A stretch of DNA of 64,000 nt from [Mycobacterium] crassicus (GTDB taxonomy: Bacteria > Actinomycetota > Actinomycetes > Mycobacteriales > Mycobacteriaceae). A model generated the notes under the pieces. It was given only the letters and a program-made list of their open reading frames with translations. It was not told where the DNA came from and searched no databases. Positions 8,875 to 17,646 of the stretch are shown here, piece by piece. The DNA lies in assembly GCF_020181615.1 (NCBI RefSeq), contig NZ_CP084029.1, forward strand, positions 1,717,875-1,781,874, read 5' to 3'. Every line of letters starts with the position of its first letter. The stretch's first letter is position 1. The translations under genes were made by a program, and so were the position numbers.

Positions 8875-9927
8875 TCAGCGCGTCCGCTCGAACACCAACC
8901 AGCGCAACTCGATCGGGCTTTCCTCGCGGGAGGTTCGAAACACGTCGATCCCGCTCACCCATTCGATGTACCAGCTGGTGGGAGGCCAAGCGCCGTCGGG
9001 CAGATGCGCCTTCTCGTATTCGTACACCGACTCATCGGAACGGAGCTCCAGTGGTAACCCCGCTGCCGCGGTTGCCATGTCGTCACGGGTGAACAAGCTC
9101 GAATACACCTGCTGGCAGAATTCGCGGGCGGCGTCATCGGGGTGGTAGCCGTCGCAGGCCAGGAACGCGTTGAACACCAGCCGCCCGCCGGGAGTCAGGC
9201 TCCGGGCCGCGAGCTCGAACAGGCTGCGCACCTGCTGTGTCGAACGGAAATCGGTCAATACCTCCGAGAGCACGATCAATTGGTAGTCGTCGCGCAGGTC
9301 GTCGGATTCGGCGAACACGTCACGCACGATGACGCGCACGTCCAACGAGTCCCGGTCCGCCTCGGCACGCAGCATCTCGGCGAACTTCGGGGTCATCTCC
9401 ACGGCGTCGACCGGGTGCCCGCGACGTGCCAGTGCCAGGGCGTTACGCCCGGTACCGGCGCCGATCTCGAGCACGTGATGAGTGGCCGGATCGGCGGCTT
9501 CGGTTGCCAGCTGCAGTACGCGGGCATCGGGTTCGGTGCCGAACAGCGGTGGCGTCCGCGTTGCCAGCCAACGCTCGTAGGCCTCGGAGATCGTGGTCCA
9601 CTCGGCCCGGATGTTGTAGTTCAGGCTGGGGCCGATCGGGGCGTTGTAGGAGATGATGATGTGCGAGCGCGGCGACGCCGCGTAGGCCGCGGCCAGCTCG
9701 CCCGTCAACGCGTCTTTGAGATGGGCCAGTTCGGTGTCGCTGAAGGGCTTGCCCAGGCCCGCGAAGACGCTGCTGCACATCGAGACGTATTCGTCCACCA
9801 TGCTCGGTACGGCAGGCAGTTTGATCTGGCCGGTGATCTGCGCCCGGTTATAGAAACGGCGCAGCATGGCATCCTTCGCCGCCCGAGCGGTATCAACGGG
9901 TGTCCCGTGCGAATCTTCCACAGCCAT
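8875..9927 (-). CDS. Class I SAM-dependent methyltransferase
   Basis: The 350-residue protein contains a Rossmann methyltransferase core: motif [17 protein letters not shown] in mid-protein, the acidic loop [15 protein letters not shown], and a motif IV-like [14 protein letters not shown]. The ~130-residue N-terminal extension carries no domain I recognise. It resembles the broad methyltransferase-25/TehB-like group; the substrate cannot be inferred. ATG at 9927 is the only good start and leaves 78 bp to the divergent nadD. It lies upstream of, and on the same strand as, the LAL regulator. It is not in the M. tuberculosis version of this locus, so it is accessory here. Confidence 0.82.
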   Translation of the reverse strand: MAVEDSHGTPVDTARAAKDAMLRRFYNRAQITGQIKLPAVPSMVDEYVSMCSSVFAGLGKPFSDTELAHLKDALTGELAAAYAASPRSHIIISYNAPIGPSLNYNIRAEWTTISEAYERWLATRTPPLFGTEPDARVLQLATEAADPATHHVLEIGAGTGRNALALARRGHPVDAVEMTPKFAEMLRAEADRDSLDVRVIVRDVFAESDDLRDDYQLIVLSEVLTDFRSTQQVRSLFELAARSLTPGGRLVFNAFLACDGYHPDDAAREFCQQVYSSLFTRDDMATAAAGLPLELRSDESVYEYEKAHLPDGAWPPTSWYIEWVSGIDVFRTSREESPIELRWLVFERTR

Positions 9928-9963
9928 CTTCTACACGATTGTGCGGTGTTTTGTCGCGGGCCG

Positions 9964-9976
9964 CGTGATGATCACG
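9964..9976. promoter_or_regulatory. 13-bp palindrome in the methyltransferase/nadD divergent region
   Basis: CGTGATGATCACG is a perfect inverted repeat (arms CGTGAT and ATCACG around one G) located between two divergent start codons. Its position suggests an operator for one or both promoters; the binding protein is unknown. Confidence 0.35.
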
Positions 9977-9991
9977 TTTCTGCTGGTCCAG

Positions 9992-9997
9992 TAAGCT
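9992..9997 (+). promoter_or_regulatory. Predicted −10 of a leaderless nadD promoter
   Basis: TAAGCT matches the mycobacterial TANNNT −10 pattern and is followed by 8 nt before the nadD ATG at 10006. Transcription would then start at or next to the A of the start codon, and no Shine–Dalgarno is visible upstream of it. Confidence 0.45.
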
Positions 9998-10005
9998 GGC
10001 GAACC

Positions 10006-10683
10006 ATGCATGACGGGTTGCGCAGGCTGGGGGTGATGGGCGGGACGTTTGATCCCATCCATTACGGCCACCTGGTCGCGGCCAGCGAGGTAGCCCATAA
10101 GTTCGCCTTAGACGAGGTGGTGTTCGTACCCAGCGGGCAGCCGTGGCAAAAGGGCCGGAACGTCTCGGCGGCCGAGGACCGATACCTGATGACGGTGATC
10201 GCCACTGCCTCCAATCCCCGCTTCTCGGTGAGCCGCGTGGACATCGACCGGGCCGGACCGACGTACACCCGGGACACCTTGCGGGACCTGCATGCGCTGA
10301 ACCCCGATTCCGAGCTGTACTTCATCACCGGGGCCGACGCGTTGGCATCGATATTGTCCTGGCAGGGCTGGGAGGAACTGTTCGACTTGGCACGGTTTGT
10401 GGGTGTCAGTCGGCCCGGATTCGAGTTGAGGCATGACCACATCACCGATGTGATGGGCGAACTGGAGGAACACGCGTTGACCCTGGTGGAGATCCCGGCG
10501 TTGGCAATCTCGTCGACCGACTGCCGGATGCGTGCCGAGCAGCGGCGGCCGCTGTGGTACCTGATGCCCGACGGTGTCGTGCAGTACGTGTCCAAGCGCC
10601 GGCTCTACCGGGGCGCCGACGGCCCGGGGGAGAAGAAAGCCGTAGGCCGATCCACCAGCCTGGCCACCGGGAACAACGCATGA
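10006..10683 (+). CDS. nadD: Nicotinate-nucleotide adenylyltransferase
   Basis: NadD transfers AMP from ATP to nicotinic acid mononucleotide to make deamido-NAD, an essential step in NAD synthesis. The protein has the nucleotidyltransferase signature [11 protein letters not shown] (HxGH at residues 19–22) and the C-terminal ISSTDCRMR motif that closes over ATP. The frame is open far upstream, but family N-termini begin shortly before LGVMGGTF, so ATG 10006 (225 aa) is chosen. The stop overlaps the rsfS start (ATGA at 10680–10683). It is the first gene of the operon nadD–rsfS–gpgP–octT–degV. Confidence 0.95.
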   Translation: MHDGLRRLGVMGGTFDPIHYGHLVAASEVAHKFALDEVVFVPSGQPWQKGRNVSAAEDRYLMTVIATASNPRFSVSRVDIDRAGPTYTRDTLRDLHALNPDSELYFITGADALASILSWQGWEELFDLARFVGVSRPGFELRHDHITDVMGELEEHALTLVEIPALAISSTDCRMRAEQRRPLWYLMPDGVVQYVSKRRLYRGADGPGEKKAVGRSTSLATGNNA

Positions 10684-11087
10684 CCGCCGGCCCGGAAGCG
10701 ATCGACATGGCGAAGGTGGCCGCCGTGGCCGCCGCGGACAAGCTCGCCGATGACGTCGTGGTCATCGACGTCTCCGAACAGCTGGTCATCACCGACTGCT
10801 TCGTCATCGCCTCGGCGTCCAACGAACGTCAGGTCAATGCCATCGTCGACGAGGTCGAGGAGAAAATGCGGCTGGCCGGCCACAAACCGGCCCGCCGGGA
10901 GGGCACCCGTGAGGGGCGCTGGACGCTGCTGGACTACGTCGACATCGTCGTACACATCCAGCACCAGGACGAGCGTGACTTCTATGCCCTGGACCGGTTG
11001 TGGAAGGACTGCCCGGTGGTGGCCCTCGAGTTGCCCACTGCCCGGCCCGGGGCTGACGGCACGTCGGCGTCCGAGGGCGCCCCGTGA
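10680..11087 (+). CDS. rsfS: Ribosome silencing factor RsfS
   Basis: The 135-residue protein is RsfS/Iojap, which binds L14 of the 50S subunit and blocks subunit joining under nutrient limitation. The core [31 protein letters not shown] and the later [17 protein letters not shown] stretch are diagnostic. The start ATG overlaps the nadD stop by four bases, and its own stop overlaps the gpgP GTG (GTGA). The NadD–RsfS pairing is conserved across bacteria. A C-terminal Gly/Pro-rich tail of ~15 residues looks dispensable. Confidence 0.95.
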   Translation: MTAGPEAIDMAKVAAVAAADKLADDVVVIDVSEQLVITDCFVIASASNERQVNAIVDEVEEKMRLAGHKPARREGTREGRWTLLDYVDIVVHIQHQDERDFYALDRLWKDCPVVALELPTARPGADGTSASEGAP

Positions 11088-11758
11088 GGGTCCGTCGGCT
11101 GATCCTGCTGCGGCACGGCCAGACCGAATTCAACGCCGGTAGCCGGATGCAGGGCCAGCTGGACACCGTCCTGAGCGATCTGGGCCGCGCACAGGCGGAG
11201 GCGGCGGCCGAGGTACTGCGCAAACGTCACCCGTTGCTGATCGTGTCGTCGGATCTGTGGCGGGCCTACGACACCGCCACGGTGTTGGCCGAGCACAACG
11301 GGCTGCAGGTCCGGGTGGACACCCGGCTGCGCGAGACGCACCTGGGTGATTGGCAGGGCCTCACCCACGAGGAGGTCGACGCCGCCGCGCCGGGTGCCCG
11401 GCTGGCCTGGCGCGACGACGCCCGGTGGGCACCGCATGGCGGCGAGAGCAGAATCGACGTAGCCCGGCGTAGTGAGCCGCTGGTCGCCTCGTTGGTCGCC
11501 GATGAACCGGCTTGGGGCGCTGCCGAACACGGCGACCGCCCAGTGGTGCTGGTCGCTCACGGCGGGCTGATCGCGGCACTGACCGCCGCGTTGCTGCGGC
11601 TGCCCGTGGAGAACTGGCCGGTGCTCGGTGGAATGGCCAACGCCAGCTGGACCCAGCTCAGCGGGTACTCCGACGATGATGTGACCGATCCTGCCGACGT
11701 CCGTTGGCGTCTCGACGTGTGGAACGCTTCAGCGCAGGTGGCCGGCGATGTCCTCTGA
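11084..11758 (+). CDS. gpgP: Glucosyl-3-phosphoglycerate phosphatase
   Basis: This 224-residue histidine phosphatase has the catalytic RHG triad at residues 10–12 (H11 nucleophile), the [12 protein letters not shown] loop and the second histidine in [13 protein letters not shown]. By synteny with Rv2419c it is GpgP, which dephosphorylates glucosyl-3-phosphoglycerate to glucosylglycerate in methylglucose lipopolysaccharide (MGLP) synthesis. It starts with GTG at 11084, overlapping rsfS. The adjacent octT acts on the next intermediate in the same pathway, which strengthens the assignment. Confidence 0.9.
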   Translation: MRVRRLILLRHGQTEFNAGSRMQGQLDTVLSDLGRAQAEAAAEVLRKRHPLLIVSSDLWRAYDTATVLAEHNGLQVRVDTRLRETHLGDWQGLTHEEVDAAAPGARLAWRDDARWAPHGGESRIDVARRSEPLVASLVADEPAWGAAEHGDRPVVLVAHGGLIAALTAALLRLPVENWPVLGGMANASWTQLSGYSDDDVTDPADVRWRLDVWNASAQVAGDVL

Positions 11759-12509
11759 ACCGCACACATCCGAGCAGGCTCGCCCGACGCTGCTGATCTT
11801 CGCCGATTCGCTGTCCTACTACGGACCTACCGGCGGACTGCCGGCCGACGATCCGCGGATCTGGCCGAATATCGTTGGCGAGCAACTGGGCTGGGACGTC
11901 GAGCTGATCGGACGGATCGGCTGGACCAGTCGGGATGTGTGGTGGGCGTCCACCCAGGATCCGCGCGCCTGGGCCGCCCTGCCCCGAGCCGGGGCCGTCA
12001 TCTTCGCCACCAGCGGGATGGATTCGCTGCCGTCGGTGTGGCCGACCGCGATGCGTGAGCTGATCCGGTACGTGCGGCCGTCCTGGCTGCGACGCTGGGT
12101 CCGCGACGGCTACGGCTGGCTGCAGCCCCGGCTCTCGCCGGTGGCTCGCGCGGCACTGCCACCGCACCTTACTGCCGACTATCTCGAAATGACCAGGGGA
12201 GCAATCGACTTCAACCGTCCCGGCATCCCGATTGTGGCCTGCCTGCCGTCGGTGCACATCGCCGACACGTATGGCCGGGCTCACCAGGGACGGGAGCCGA
12301 CGGTGCGGGCGGTCACGGACTGGGCGCAGCGCCACGACATCGCGCTGGTCGACCTGAAGCTGGCGGTGGCCGACGAAGTCATGAGCGGCCGGGCGAATCC
12401 CGACGGTATTCACTGGAACTTCGAGGCGCACCGGGCGGTCGCCGAACTGATGCTCAAAGCGCTGGCCGAGGCCGGCGTACCCGGACCGCCTCCCAGCACC
12501 GGCCCATGA
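11748..12509 (+). CDS. octT: Diglucosylglycerate octanoyltransferase (SGNH-like)
   Basis: The 253-residue protein has an SGNH-hydrolase-like fold: a block-I-like segment [16 protein letters not shown] near the N-terminus and a C-terminal [13 protein letters not shown] block with the Asp and His of the catalytic triad. It matches Rv2418c, known as OctT, which transfers octanoyl groups to early MGLP intermediates. It overlaps gpgP by 11 bp and degV by 4 bp, so translation is coupled in the operon. No signal peptide is seen, which agrees with a cytosolic glycolipid precursor pathway. Confidence 0.87.
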   Translation: MSSEPHTSEQARPTLLIFADSLSYYGPTGGLPADDPRIWPNIVGEQLGWDVELIGRIGWTSRDVWWASTQDPRAWAALPRAGAVIFATSGMDSLPSVWPTAMRELIRYVRPSWLRRWVRDGYGWLQPRLSPVARAALPPHLTADYLEMTRGAIDFNRPGIPIVACLPSVHIADTYGRAHQGREPTVRAVTDWAQRHDIALVDLKLAVADEVMSGRANPDGIHWNFEAHRAVAELMLKALAEAGVPGPPPSTGP

Positions 12510-13369
12510 CCGTCACCGTCATCACCGACTCATCGGCGTGCCTTCCCGTCGAACTGCGCGAGCGGTGGGGCATCCGCGAAGTGCCGCTGCACATCCTGCT
12601 CGACGGCGCCGACCTGCGTGACGGGATCGACGATGTCCCCGCCGACATCTACGCGCGTGAGCACGTCAGCACCTCCGGGACCGGTCCGGAGGAATTAGCC
12701 GACGCCTACCGTAGGGGACTGGCCGACAGCGCCGGCGCCGGTGTGGTGGCGGTACACATCTCGTCGGCGCTGTCCGGAACGGTCGGCACCGCCGAACACG
12801 TCGCCGCCCAGATCGGCTCCGGCGTGCGGGTGATCGACTCGAAATCGGCGGGGATGGGCACCGGGTTTGTGACCCTGGCCGCCGCGCGTGCCGCCGCCGG
12901 CGGTGCCGACCTGGACGGCGTTGCGGCCGCGGCGGATGCGGCCAAACTGCGCAGTCACGCCTACCTGGTGGTGCAGCGCCTGGACAACCTGCGGCGCAGC
13001 GGCCGGATCGGCAGTGCGGCGGCCTGGCTGGGTACGGCGCTCTCGCTGAAACCGCTGCTTGCCGTGGACGACGGGAAACTCGTACTCGCCCAGCGCATCC
13101 GCACATTCAACAAGGCCGTCGCGTCGATGATCGACCGCGTCTGTGATGCGGTGGGGGATCGTTCTGCAGCACTGGCTGTGCACCACGTCGCCAATCCACA
13201 AGGGGCGCATGACCTAGCGGGCACACTGGCCGAGCGGCTGCCGGCCTGCGAGCCGGCGCTCATCACCGACCTCTGTCCGACCTTGGCGTTGCATGTCGGG
13301 GCAGGAGCAGTAGCGGTGTGCGTGGACCTGGATCCGGGAGCGGCTCCGGCAGCGGGTCAGCACGACTGA
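12506..13369 (+). CDS. DegV family fatty-acid-binding protein
   Basis: The 287-residue protein is a DegV family member, a two-domain fold that binds a long-chain fatty acid. Family features are the N-terminal [12 protein letters not shown], the [15 protein letters not shown] loop and [21 protein letters not shown]. The ATG overlaps the octT stop (ATGA), so it ends the nadD operon. By order it is Rv2417c. Its placement after an octanoyltransferase suggests, but does not prove, a role in supplying or sensing acyl groups. Confidence 0.9.
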   Translation: MTVTVITDSSACLPVELRERWGIREVPLHILLDGADLRDGIDDVPADIYAREHVSTSGTGPEELADAYRRGLADSAGAGVVAVHISSALSGTVGTAEHVAAQIGSGVRVIDSKSAGMGTGFVTLAAARAAAGGADLDGVAAAADAAKLRSHAYLVVQRLDNLRRSGRIGSAAAWLGTALSLKPLLAVDDGKLVLAQRIRTFNKAVASMIDRVCDAVGDRSAALAVHHVANPQGAHDLAGTLAERLPACEPALITDLCPTLALHVGAGAVAVCVDLDPGAAPAAGQHD

Positions 13370-13397
13370 CCGCACCGGCATCATTGCGCCGGTGCGG
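13370..13397. terminator. Bidirectional hairpin between degV and mmpL
   Basis: Perfect 10-bp arms CCGCACCGGC (13370–13379) and GCCGGTGCGG (13388–13397) flank an 8-nt loop exactly in the convergent junction. The right arm overlaps the last codons of mmpL. No U-tract follows, as is usual for mycobacterial terminators. Confidence 0.6.
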
Positions 13398-16302
13398 CGA
13401 ACCTGTCGGTGTCTGCGGTGGTCTCAGGGCGCGGAGTGTGCGCGGCAATGCCCCGAATGTTCTTGTTGGGACCCCACGGCCGGACCACCTGGGGCCACCA
13501 GAACCACTTGCCCAGCAATGTCGCGACCGACGGCATGAAGAACGCACGGACCACGAAGGTGTCGAGCAGCAACCCGATCGCCACGGTGGTGCCGTACATG
13601 CCGATCGCCTTGAGATCACTGAAGAACATGATGCCCATGGTCGCGGCGAACACCATGCCCGCAGATGTCACCACACCGCCACTGCCGGCCATCGCCCGGA
13701 TATAACCGGTCTTCAGCCCGGCATGTATCTCCTCTTCGAACCGGGACACCAACAGCAGGTTGTAGTCCGACCCGACCGCCAACAGCACGATCACCGCCAG
13801 TACCAGCGTGACCCAATAGATGTGCTGGCCGAAGATGTGCTGCCAGATCAACACCGAGATACCGAACGACGCCGCGATCGAACTGGATGCGGTTCCCAGG
13901 ATCACCACCGCAGCCACCAGACTTCGGGTGATCATCATCATGATCAGGAAGATCAGGGTCAGCGACGCCACCACCGCGATCATGAGGTCGTACTTGGCGC
14001 CGTCGCTCATGTCCTTGTACAGGGCGGCCATCCCGCCGACATAGACCTTGGCGTCCGACAGCGAGGACTGCTTGAGGGCCTCCTGGGCCGCCGTGCGCTC
14101 CGGCTCGACCCGGGCGATGCCCTCCGCGGTGGCCGGGTAGGTCTGGTGGGTGACGAAGAAGCGCGCCGATTTTCCGTCCGGCGACATGAACAGCCGCAGG
14201 CCGGTCTGGAAGTCCTTGTTGTCGAACGCTTCTGCGGGAAGGTAGAAGAAGTCGTCGTTCTTCGAGTCGTCGAAACTCTGCCCCATCATGATCTGGGTGT
14301 TACTCAGCGACTCCATCTGATTGACGAACGCGTCGAACGTGGAGTGCACGGTCAGCACCAAGCCCCGCATGATCTTCATTGTGTCGACCACCGCCGGCAG
14401 CAACTCCACCGCCTGCGGCAGCAGGCGGGCCGTCTTGGTGATGTCCTCGGACAACCGGTGCAGGTGCTCGGTGAGTTGGTCGACGCCGTCGGTGGTGTCG
14501 AAGGTGTTGCGCACCGCCCAACACATCGGGATGTCGAAACAGTGTGGCTCCCAGTAGAAATAGCTGCGCAGCGGCCGGAACTGGTCGTCGAATTCGGCTA
14601 TGTGATCGCGGATCCGGTCGGACACATCCACGGTGCGCTGGGTGACCTCGGCGGTGTCGTCGAAGGTCCGGTCGACCTCCTGCAGGTATCCGTACATCTC
14701 GATCAGCAGCGAGATGTCCTTGTCGAGCTGCTGGGAGATCGTGTCGATATCCTTGATCCGGTCCTTGAGCGTCTTCATGTTCTGGATTATCAATTGGTTG
14801 GAGGCGCTCAGCTGGAACGGTATCGAGCTGTGCTGCAGCGGAATCCCCAACGGGCGGGTGATGTCCTGGATCATCCCGATACCGACCACCCGCATGATGT
14901 TCTTGGCGACGCGGTCCAAGACCAGCATGTCGGCCGGGTTCCGCATGTCGTGGTCGGACGTCACCATGGTGATGTCCGGGGCCATCCGGGCCGCCGAGAA
15001 GTGTTTCTCCGCGGCCGCGTAGCTCACGTTGACCGGGGTGTCCTTCGGCAGGTACTTCCGGTCGTCGTAGCCGGGTTTGAATCCGGGTAGGGCGACCAGC
15101 CCAACCATGATGACCGCCAGGCTCGCCACCATGACGGGCGCCGGCCAGCGCACCACCGTGATGCCGGCGCGCCGCCAGAAGCCGCCCGGCTTGGCCTCTT
15201 TGGGTTCGAGCAGTCCGAAGCTGGTGACCACCACCAGCATCGCCGGTCCCAGCGTGAGCGCCGCGCCGACCACGACGATCATGCCCACCGACACCGGAAT
15301 GCCCATGGTGTGGAAGTAGGGCAACCGGGTGAAGTAGAGCACCGCCGACGCCCCGGCGATGGTGAGCCCCGAACCCAGCACGACCGGGGTGACGCTGCGC
15401 ACCGTGGTGTAGTAGGCGTCCACTCGCTCCTCGCCGGCGCGCCGGGCCTCGCGGTAGCGGCCGATCAGGAAGATGCCGTAGTCGGTGCCGGCGGCGATCG
15501 CGAGCATCACCATGATGTTGACCGCGAAGGTCGTCAGACCCATGACGTTGTTGTAGCCGAGGAAGGCGACGACACCGCGGGCACAGATCAGTTCCAGCAG
15601 TGTCAGAAAGAGCTGGGTCAGCATCGCCCCGATCGACCGGAAGACGATCAACAGCATGATCGCGATCGCGGCGATGGTGAACAGGGTGATCTTGACCAGG
15701 CTGGAGTCGCCGATCTTCCGCAGATCCGCGGTCAACGCGGCCGGCCCGGCTACGTAGGCCTGCACCCCGGGTGGGGCCGGGGTGTTGTCGATGGCCTCGC
15801 GGACCGCCTCCACCGATTCGTTGGCCTCGGTCATGCCCTGGTTGCCGACCAGGTTCAACATGATGTACGCCGCTTTGGCATCCGAGCTCTGAACGCCCGC
15901 CGCGGTCAGCCGGTCACGCCAGAAGTCCTGGGCGTGCTCGACGTGCTCCTTGTCCGCTACCAGCTTCTCGACGATCTGGTCGTAGTAATGGTGGGCAGGT
16001 TCGCCGAGTTCCTCCTCGCCGACGACCACCATCATCACGGTGCTGTTGGACTTGTATTCCTGGAAGTTCTCGCCGACCAGCTTGCTGGCGATCATCGACG
16101 GGGCGTCCATCGGGGCCAGCGGTGCGGAGTGCTCCTCGGAGATCACTTCCAGCTGCGGTACAAAAACGTTGACGACGACGGTGAGCACGATCCAGGCGAT
16201 GATGATCGGGATCGCGAAGATCCGCAGGGCATGTGCGAACAGGGGCCGCTTGACATGCGGGTCCTGCTGTTTGTCGAGCTGGGCCCGGATGCGTTTGATC
16301 AT
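13381..16302 (-). CDS. mmpL: MmpL-family RND transporter, MmpL4-type
   Basis: This 973-residue RND permease has the mycobacterial MmpL architecture: one N-terminal transmembrane helix (IFAIPIIIAWIVLTVVVNVF), a large periplasmic domain, a helix bundle containing the proton-relay motif AIAAGTDYGIFLIGRYREAR, a second large domain with a coiled-coil-like stretch, and a final bundle with AVGSDYNLLLVSRF. A Cys pair in CFDIPMCWAVRN matches the MmpL4/MmpL5 group. The start ATG overlaps the mmpS stop. In M. tuberculosis the MmpS4/L4 pair exports (carboxy)mycobactin. The nearby siderophore genes fit such a role, but the substrate here is inference. Confidence 0.9.
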   Translation of the reverse strand: MIKRIRAQLDKQQDPHVKRPLFAHALRIFAIPIIIAWIVLTVVVNVFVPQLEVISEEHSAPLAPMDAPSMIASKLVGENFQEYKSNSTVMMVVVGEEELGEPAHHYYDQIVEKLVADKEHVEHAQDFWRDRLTAAGVQSSDAKAAYIMLNLVGNQGMTEANESVEAVREAIDNTPAPPGVQAYVAGPAALTADLRKIGDSSLVKITLFTIAAIAIMLLIVFRSIGAMLTQLFLTLLELICARGVVAFLGYNNVMGLTTFAVNIMVMLAIAAGTDYGIFLIGRYREARRAGEERVDAYYTTVRSVTPVVLGSGLTIAGASAVLYFTRLPYFHTMGIPVSVGMIVVVGAALTLGPAMLVVVTSFGLLEPKEAKPGGFWRRAGITVVRWPAPVMVASLAVIMVGLVALPGFKPGYDDRKYLPKDTPVNVSYAAAEKHFSAARMAPDITMVTSDHDMRNPADMLVLDRVAKNIMRVVGIGMIQDITRPLGIPLQHSSIPFQLSASNQLIIQNMKTLKDRIKDIDTISQQLDKDISLLIEMYGYLQEVDRTFDDTAEVTQRTVDVSDRIRDHIAEFDDQFRPLRSYFYWEPHCFDIPMCWAVRNTFDTTDGVDQLTEHLHRLSEDITKTARLLPQAVELLPAVVDTMKIMRGLVLTVHSTFDAFVNQMESLSNTQIMMGQSFDDSKNDDFFYLPAEAFDNKDFQTGLRLFMSPDGKSARFFVTHQTYPATAEGIARVEPERTAAQEALKQSSLSDAKVYVGGMAALYKDMSDGAKYDLMIAVVASLTLIFLIMMMITRSLVAAVVILGTASSSIAASFGISVLIWQHIFGQHIYWVTLVLAVIVLLAVGSDYNLLLVSRFEEEIHAGLKTGYIRAMAGSGGVVTSAGMVFAATMGIMFFSDLKAIGMYGTTVAIGLLLDTFVVRAFFMPSVATLLGKWFWWPQVVRPWGPNKNIRGIAAHTPRPETTADTDRFAAPAQ

Positions 16303-16742
16303 CCGGACTTCACCAGACAGAAGGTCTGGGCATTGAGGCCGGTGGCGCGTCGCTCGTCGAGCAGTCGATCGTCGATCTTGATTCGGCAGCCGATCTCACC
16401 GGTGTTTCCCTGCACGATCATGTTGGCCTGCACGGCGGGAAGCACGGTGACCACGGTGTAGCTCCACGGCAGCGGCACGTCGGTGAGCTGGTGGACGTTG
16501 GCCTCGGCGTCCCAGTAGTTGATGTCGGCCGTCGTACCCGGTGGACCGAAAGCCTCATAGGCGACGTACTTGGGGTTGAACTGCACGATCTCGATACCGG
16601 CGCCGGCGTGGGGGTTCAGTTCCTGGGAGGCGAACACGCCGTGCAGTCGCGAGACGATCACGGTCGATATGAAGATGACAACGACGAAGACCAGCGGAAT
16701 CCAGTGCCTTTTGAGTATGGCGGCAGGGGAAACCCTCCTCAT
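16299..16742 (-). CDS. mmpS: MmpS-family accessory membrane protein
   Basis: The 147-residue protein has one N-terminal transmembrane helix (WIPLVFVVVIFISTVIVS) followed by a beta-rich periplasmic domain with the conserved YxAFGPPGTTADINYWDAE and LPWSYTVVTVLPAVQANMIVQG segments and a Cys pair (GCRIKID…FCLV). It is the usual partner encoded just upstream of mmpL, and the two genes overlap by 4 bp. It assists the MmpL transporter in the periplasm. A predicted −10 TATGCT lies on the minus strand at 16848–16853, about 105 nt upstream. Confidence 0.9.
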   Translation of the reverse strand: MRRVSPAAILKRHWIPLVFVVVIFISTVIVSRLHGVFASQELNPHAGAGIEIVQFNPKYVAYEAFGPPGTTADINYWDAEANVHQLTDVPLPWSYTVVTVLPAVQANMIVQGNTGEIGCRIKIDDRLLDERRATGLNAQTFCLVKSG

Positions 16743-16847
16743 CTCACCGCCTTCCGCTGGTCGATACTGCGGTCGAACGTCAGCACCGGGCCGTTTGTTC
16801 CGGGTCGGCCGGAAACGCCTGAGACAGCCGCCAATGTCGCCTCAGGC

Positions 16848-16853
16848 AGCATA
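16848..16853 (-). promoter_or_regulatory. Candidate −10 of the mmpS–mmpL operon
   Basis: On the minus strand TATGCT follows AGGTT, giving AGGTTATGCT, a TANNNT-type −10 with a partial IdeR-like half-site in front. The full 19-bp IdeR match is only about 11 of 19, so iron control is not claimed. Confidence 0.35.
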
Positions 16854-16964
16854 ACCTTTGGTGGGCTAACGAATGCAAGTGATTTCGTTTGACCCGGGGA
16901 CCGATGGCCCGTAAGTCGCCGGTGGCGCGGCACGGCCGCGCGCTGTTCAGTAGCATGGCCGCTG

Positions 16965-17552
16965 ATGCACGATCTGGTGAATGGCGTCCGATTCGGCGCA
17001 GTGGTCATCCTGGTTACGTTGGCACTGGCCGGCTGCAGTGGCAATGGCAGGCCCGACTCGACATCGGCGCAGTCGACCTCCCCGCAGGCCGGCTGGACGC
17101 GCCCCGATGCGCCGCCGGATCCGCACACCCTGCTTCGCGCCGGCGCCCTGGCCGTCTCGCAGGTGCCCGACAGCGTGCTGATCTTCATCGAGAGCCAAAC
17201 CAGCGACGCGGGCACCTGGAAGGCACGGGTGGTCACCCCGGACGGTGCCGAACAACAGCTCAAGATCGGATCCGACGGGGTGGCGGTGCTGGTCGGACCG
17301 ACCGCGACCGAGGACAGCGACGCCGACAAGGCCAAGCGCCGGGCCAACGTCGACGGCGCCCACCTGGACTACCGGAGTGCGGTCAACAAGGTGCTCGGTG
17401 CGGTTCCAAACGGGTCGATCACCGAGCTGAGCCTGCTCGACATGAACGGCACCGTGGTGTGGGACGCCGACGTGTGGGACACCGACCTGGTCGAGCACGA
17501 CGTCACCATCGACGCCGCGTCGGGGGCGGTCACCGCCAACCGCCAGGTTTGA
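16965..17552 (+). CDS. Putative lipoprotein with PepSY-like region
   Basis: The 195-residue product has a signal sequence ending in the lipobox LALAGC with Cys24 as the acylation site, then a Ser/Pro-rich linker. The mature domain (ALAVSQVPDSVLIFIESQTS … GTVVWDADVWDTDLVEHDVTIDA) looks like a PepSY-type fold, with a C-terminal stretch resembling the PepSY 'vevda–tGev' pattern. It is therefore probably anchored on the outer face of the plasma membrane. It is divergent from mmpS by ~220 bp. The function is unknown. Confidence 0.75.
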   Translation: MHDLVNGVRFGAVVILVTLALAGCSGNGRPDSTSAQSTSPQAGWTRPDAPPDPHTLLRAGALAVSQVPDSVLIFIESQTSDAGTWKARVVTPDGAEQQLKIGSDGVAVLVGPTATEDSDADKAKRRANVDGAHLDYRSAVNKVLGAVPNGSITELSLLDMNGTVVWDADVWDTDLVEHDVTIDAASGAVTANRQV

Positions 17553-17556
17553 TTTC

Positions 17557-17646
17557 GGCGGTCCAGTTTCGCCGCTCAGCTCGCGGCGCTGCCCGTGATC
17601 GGCGGTCCAGCTTCGCCTCTCCTTCGTCGAGGCTCGCTAACCGCCG
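17557..17646 (-). repeat. Palindromic repeat element overlapping the reductase stop codon
   Basis: A ~47-bp palindromic unit at 17600–17646 (arms CGGCGGT… and …TAACCGCCG around CTTCGCCTCTCCTTCGTCGA) matches the in-frame elements in hemW and comEA. A truncated copy of its first half (CGGCGGTCCAG, then TTTCGCC) precedes it at 17557–17577. The stop codon of the downstream reductase gene (complement of 17637–17639) lies inside the unit. Confidence 0.7.

Noticed and set aside
9142..10005. Upstream extension of the nadD frame
   Set aside because: It is antisense to the methyltransferase gene and lacks similarity; NadD proteins start at about 10006.
13318..15090. Long + strand frame opposite mmpL
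   Set aside because: The translation is Gln/His/Arg-rich and lacks family features; the minus strand encodes a clear MmpL transporter.
16842..16860. IdeR box upstream of mmpS–mmpL
   Set aside because: AGGTTATGCTGCCTGA-like sequence matches the consensus at only about 11 of 19 positions, much weaker than the three mbt/irt sites.
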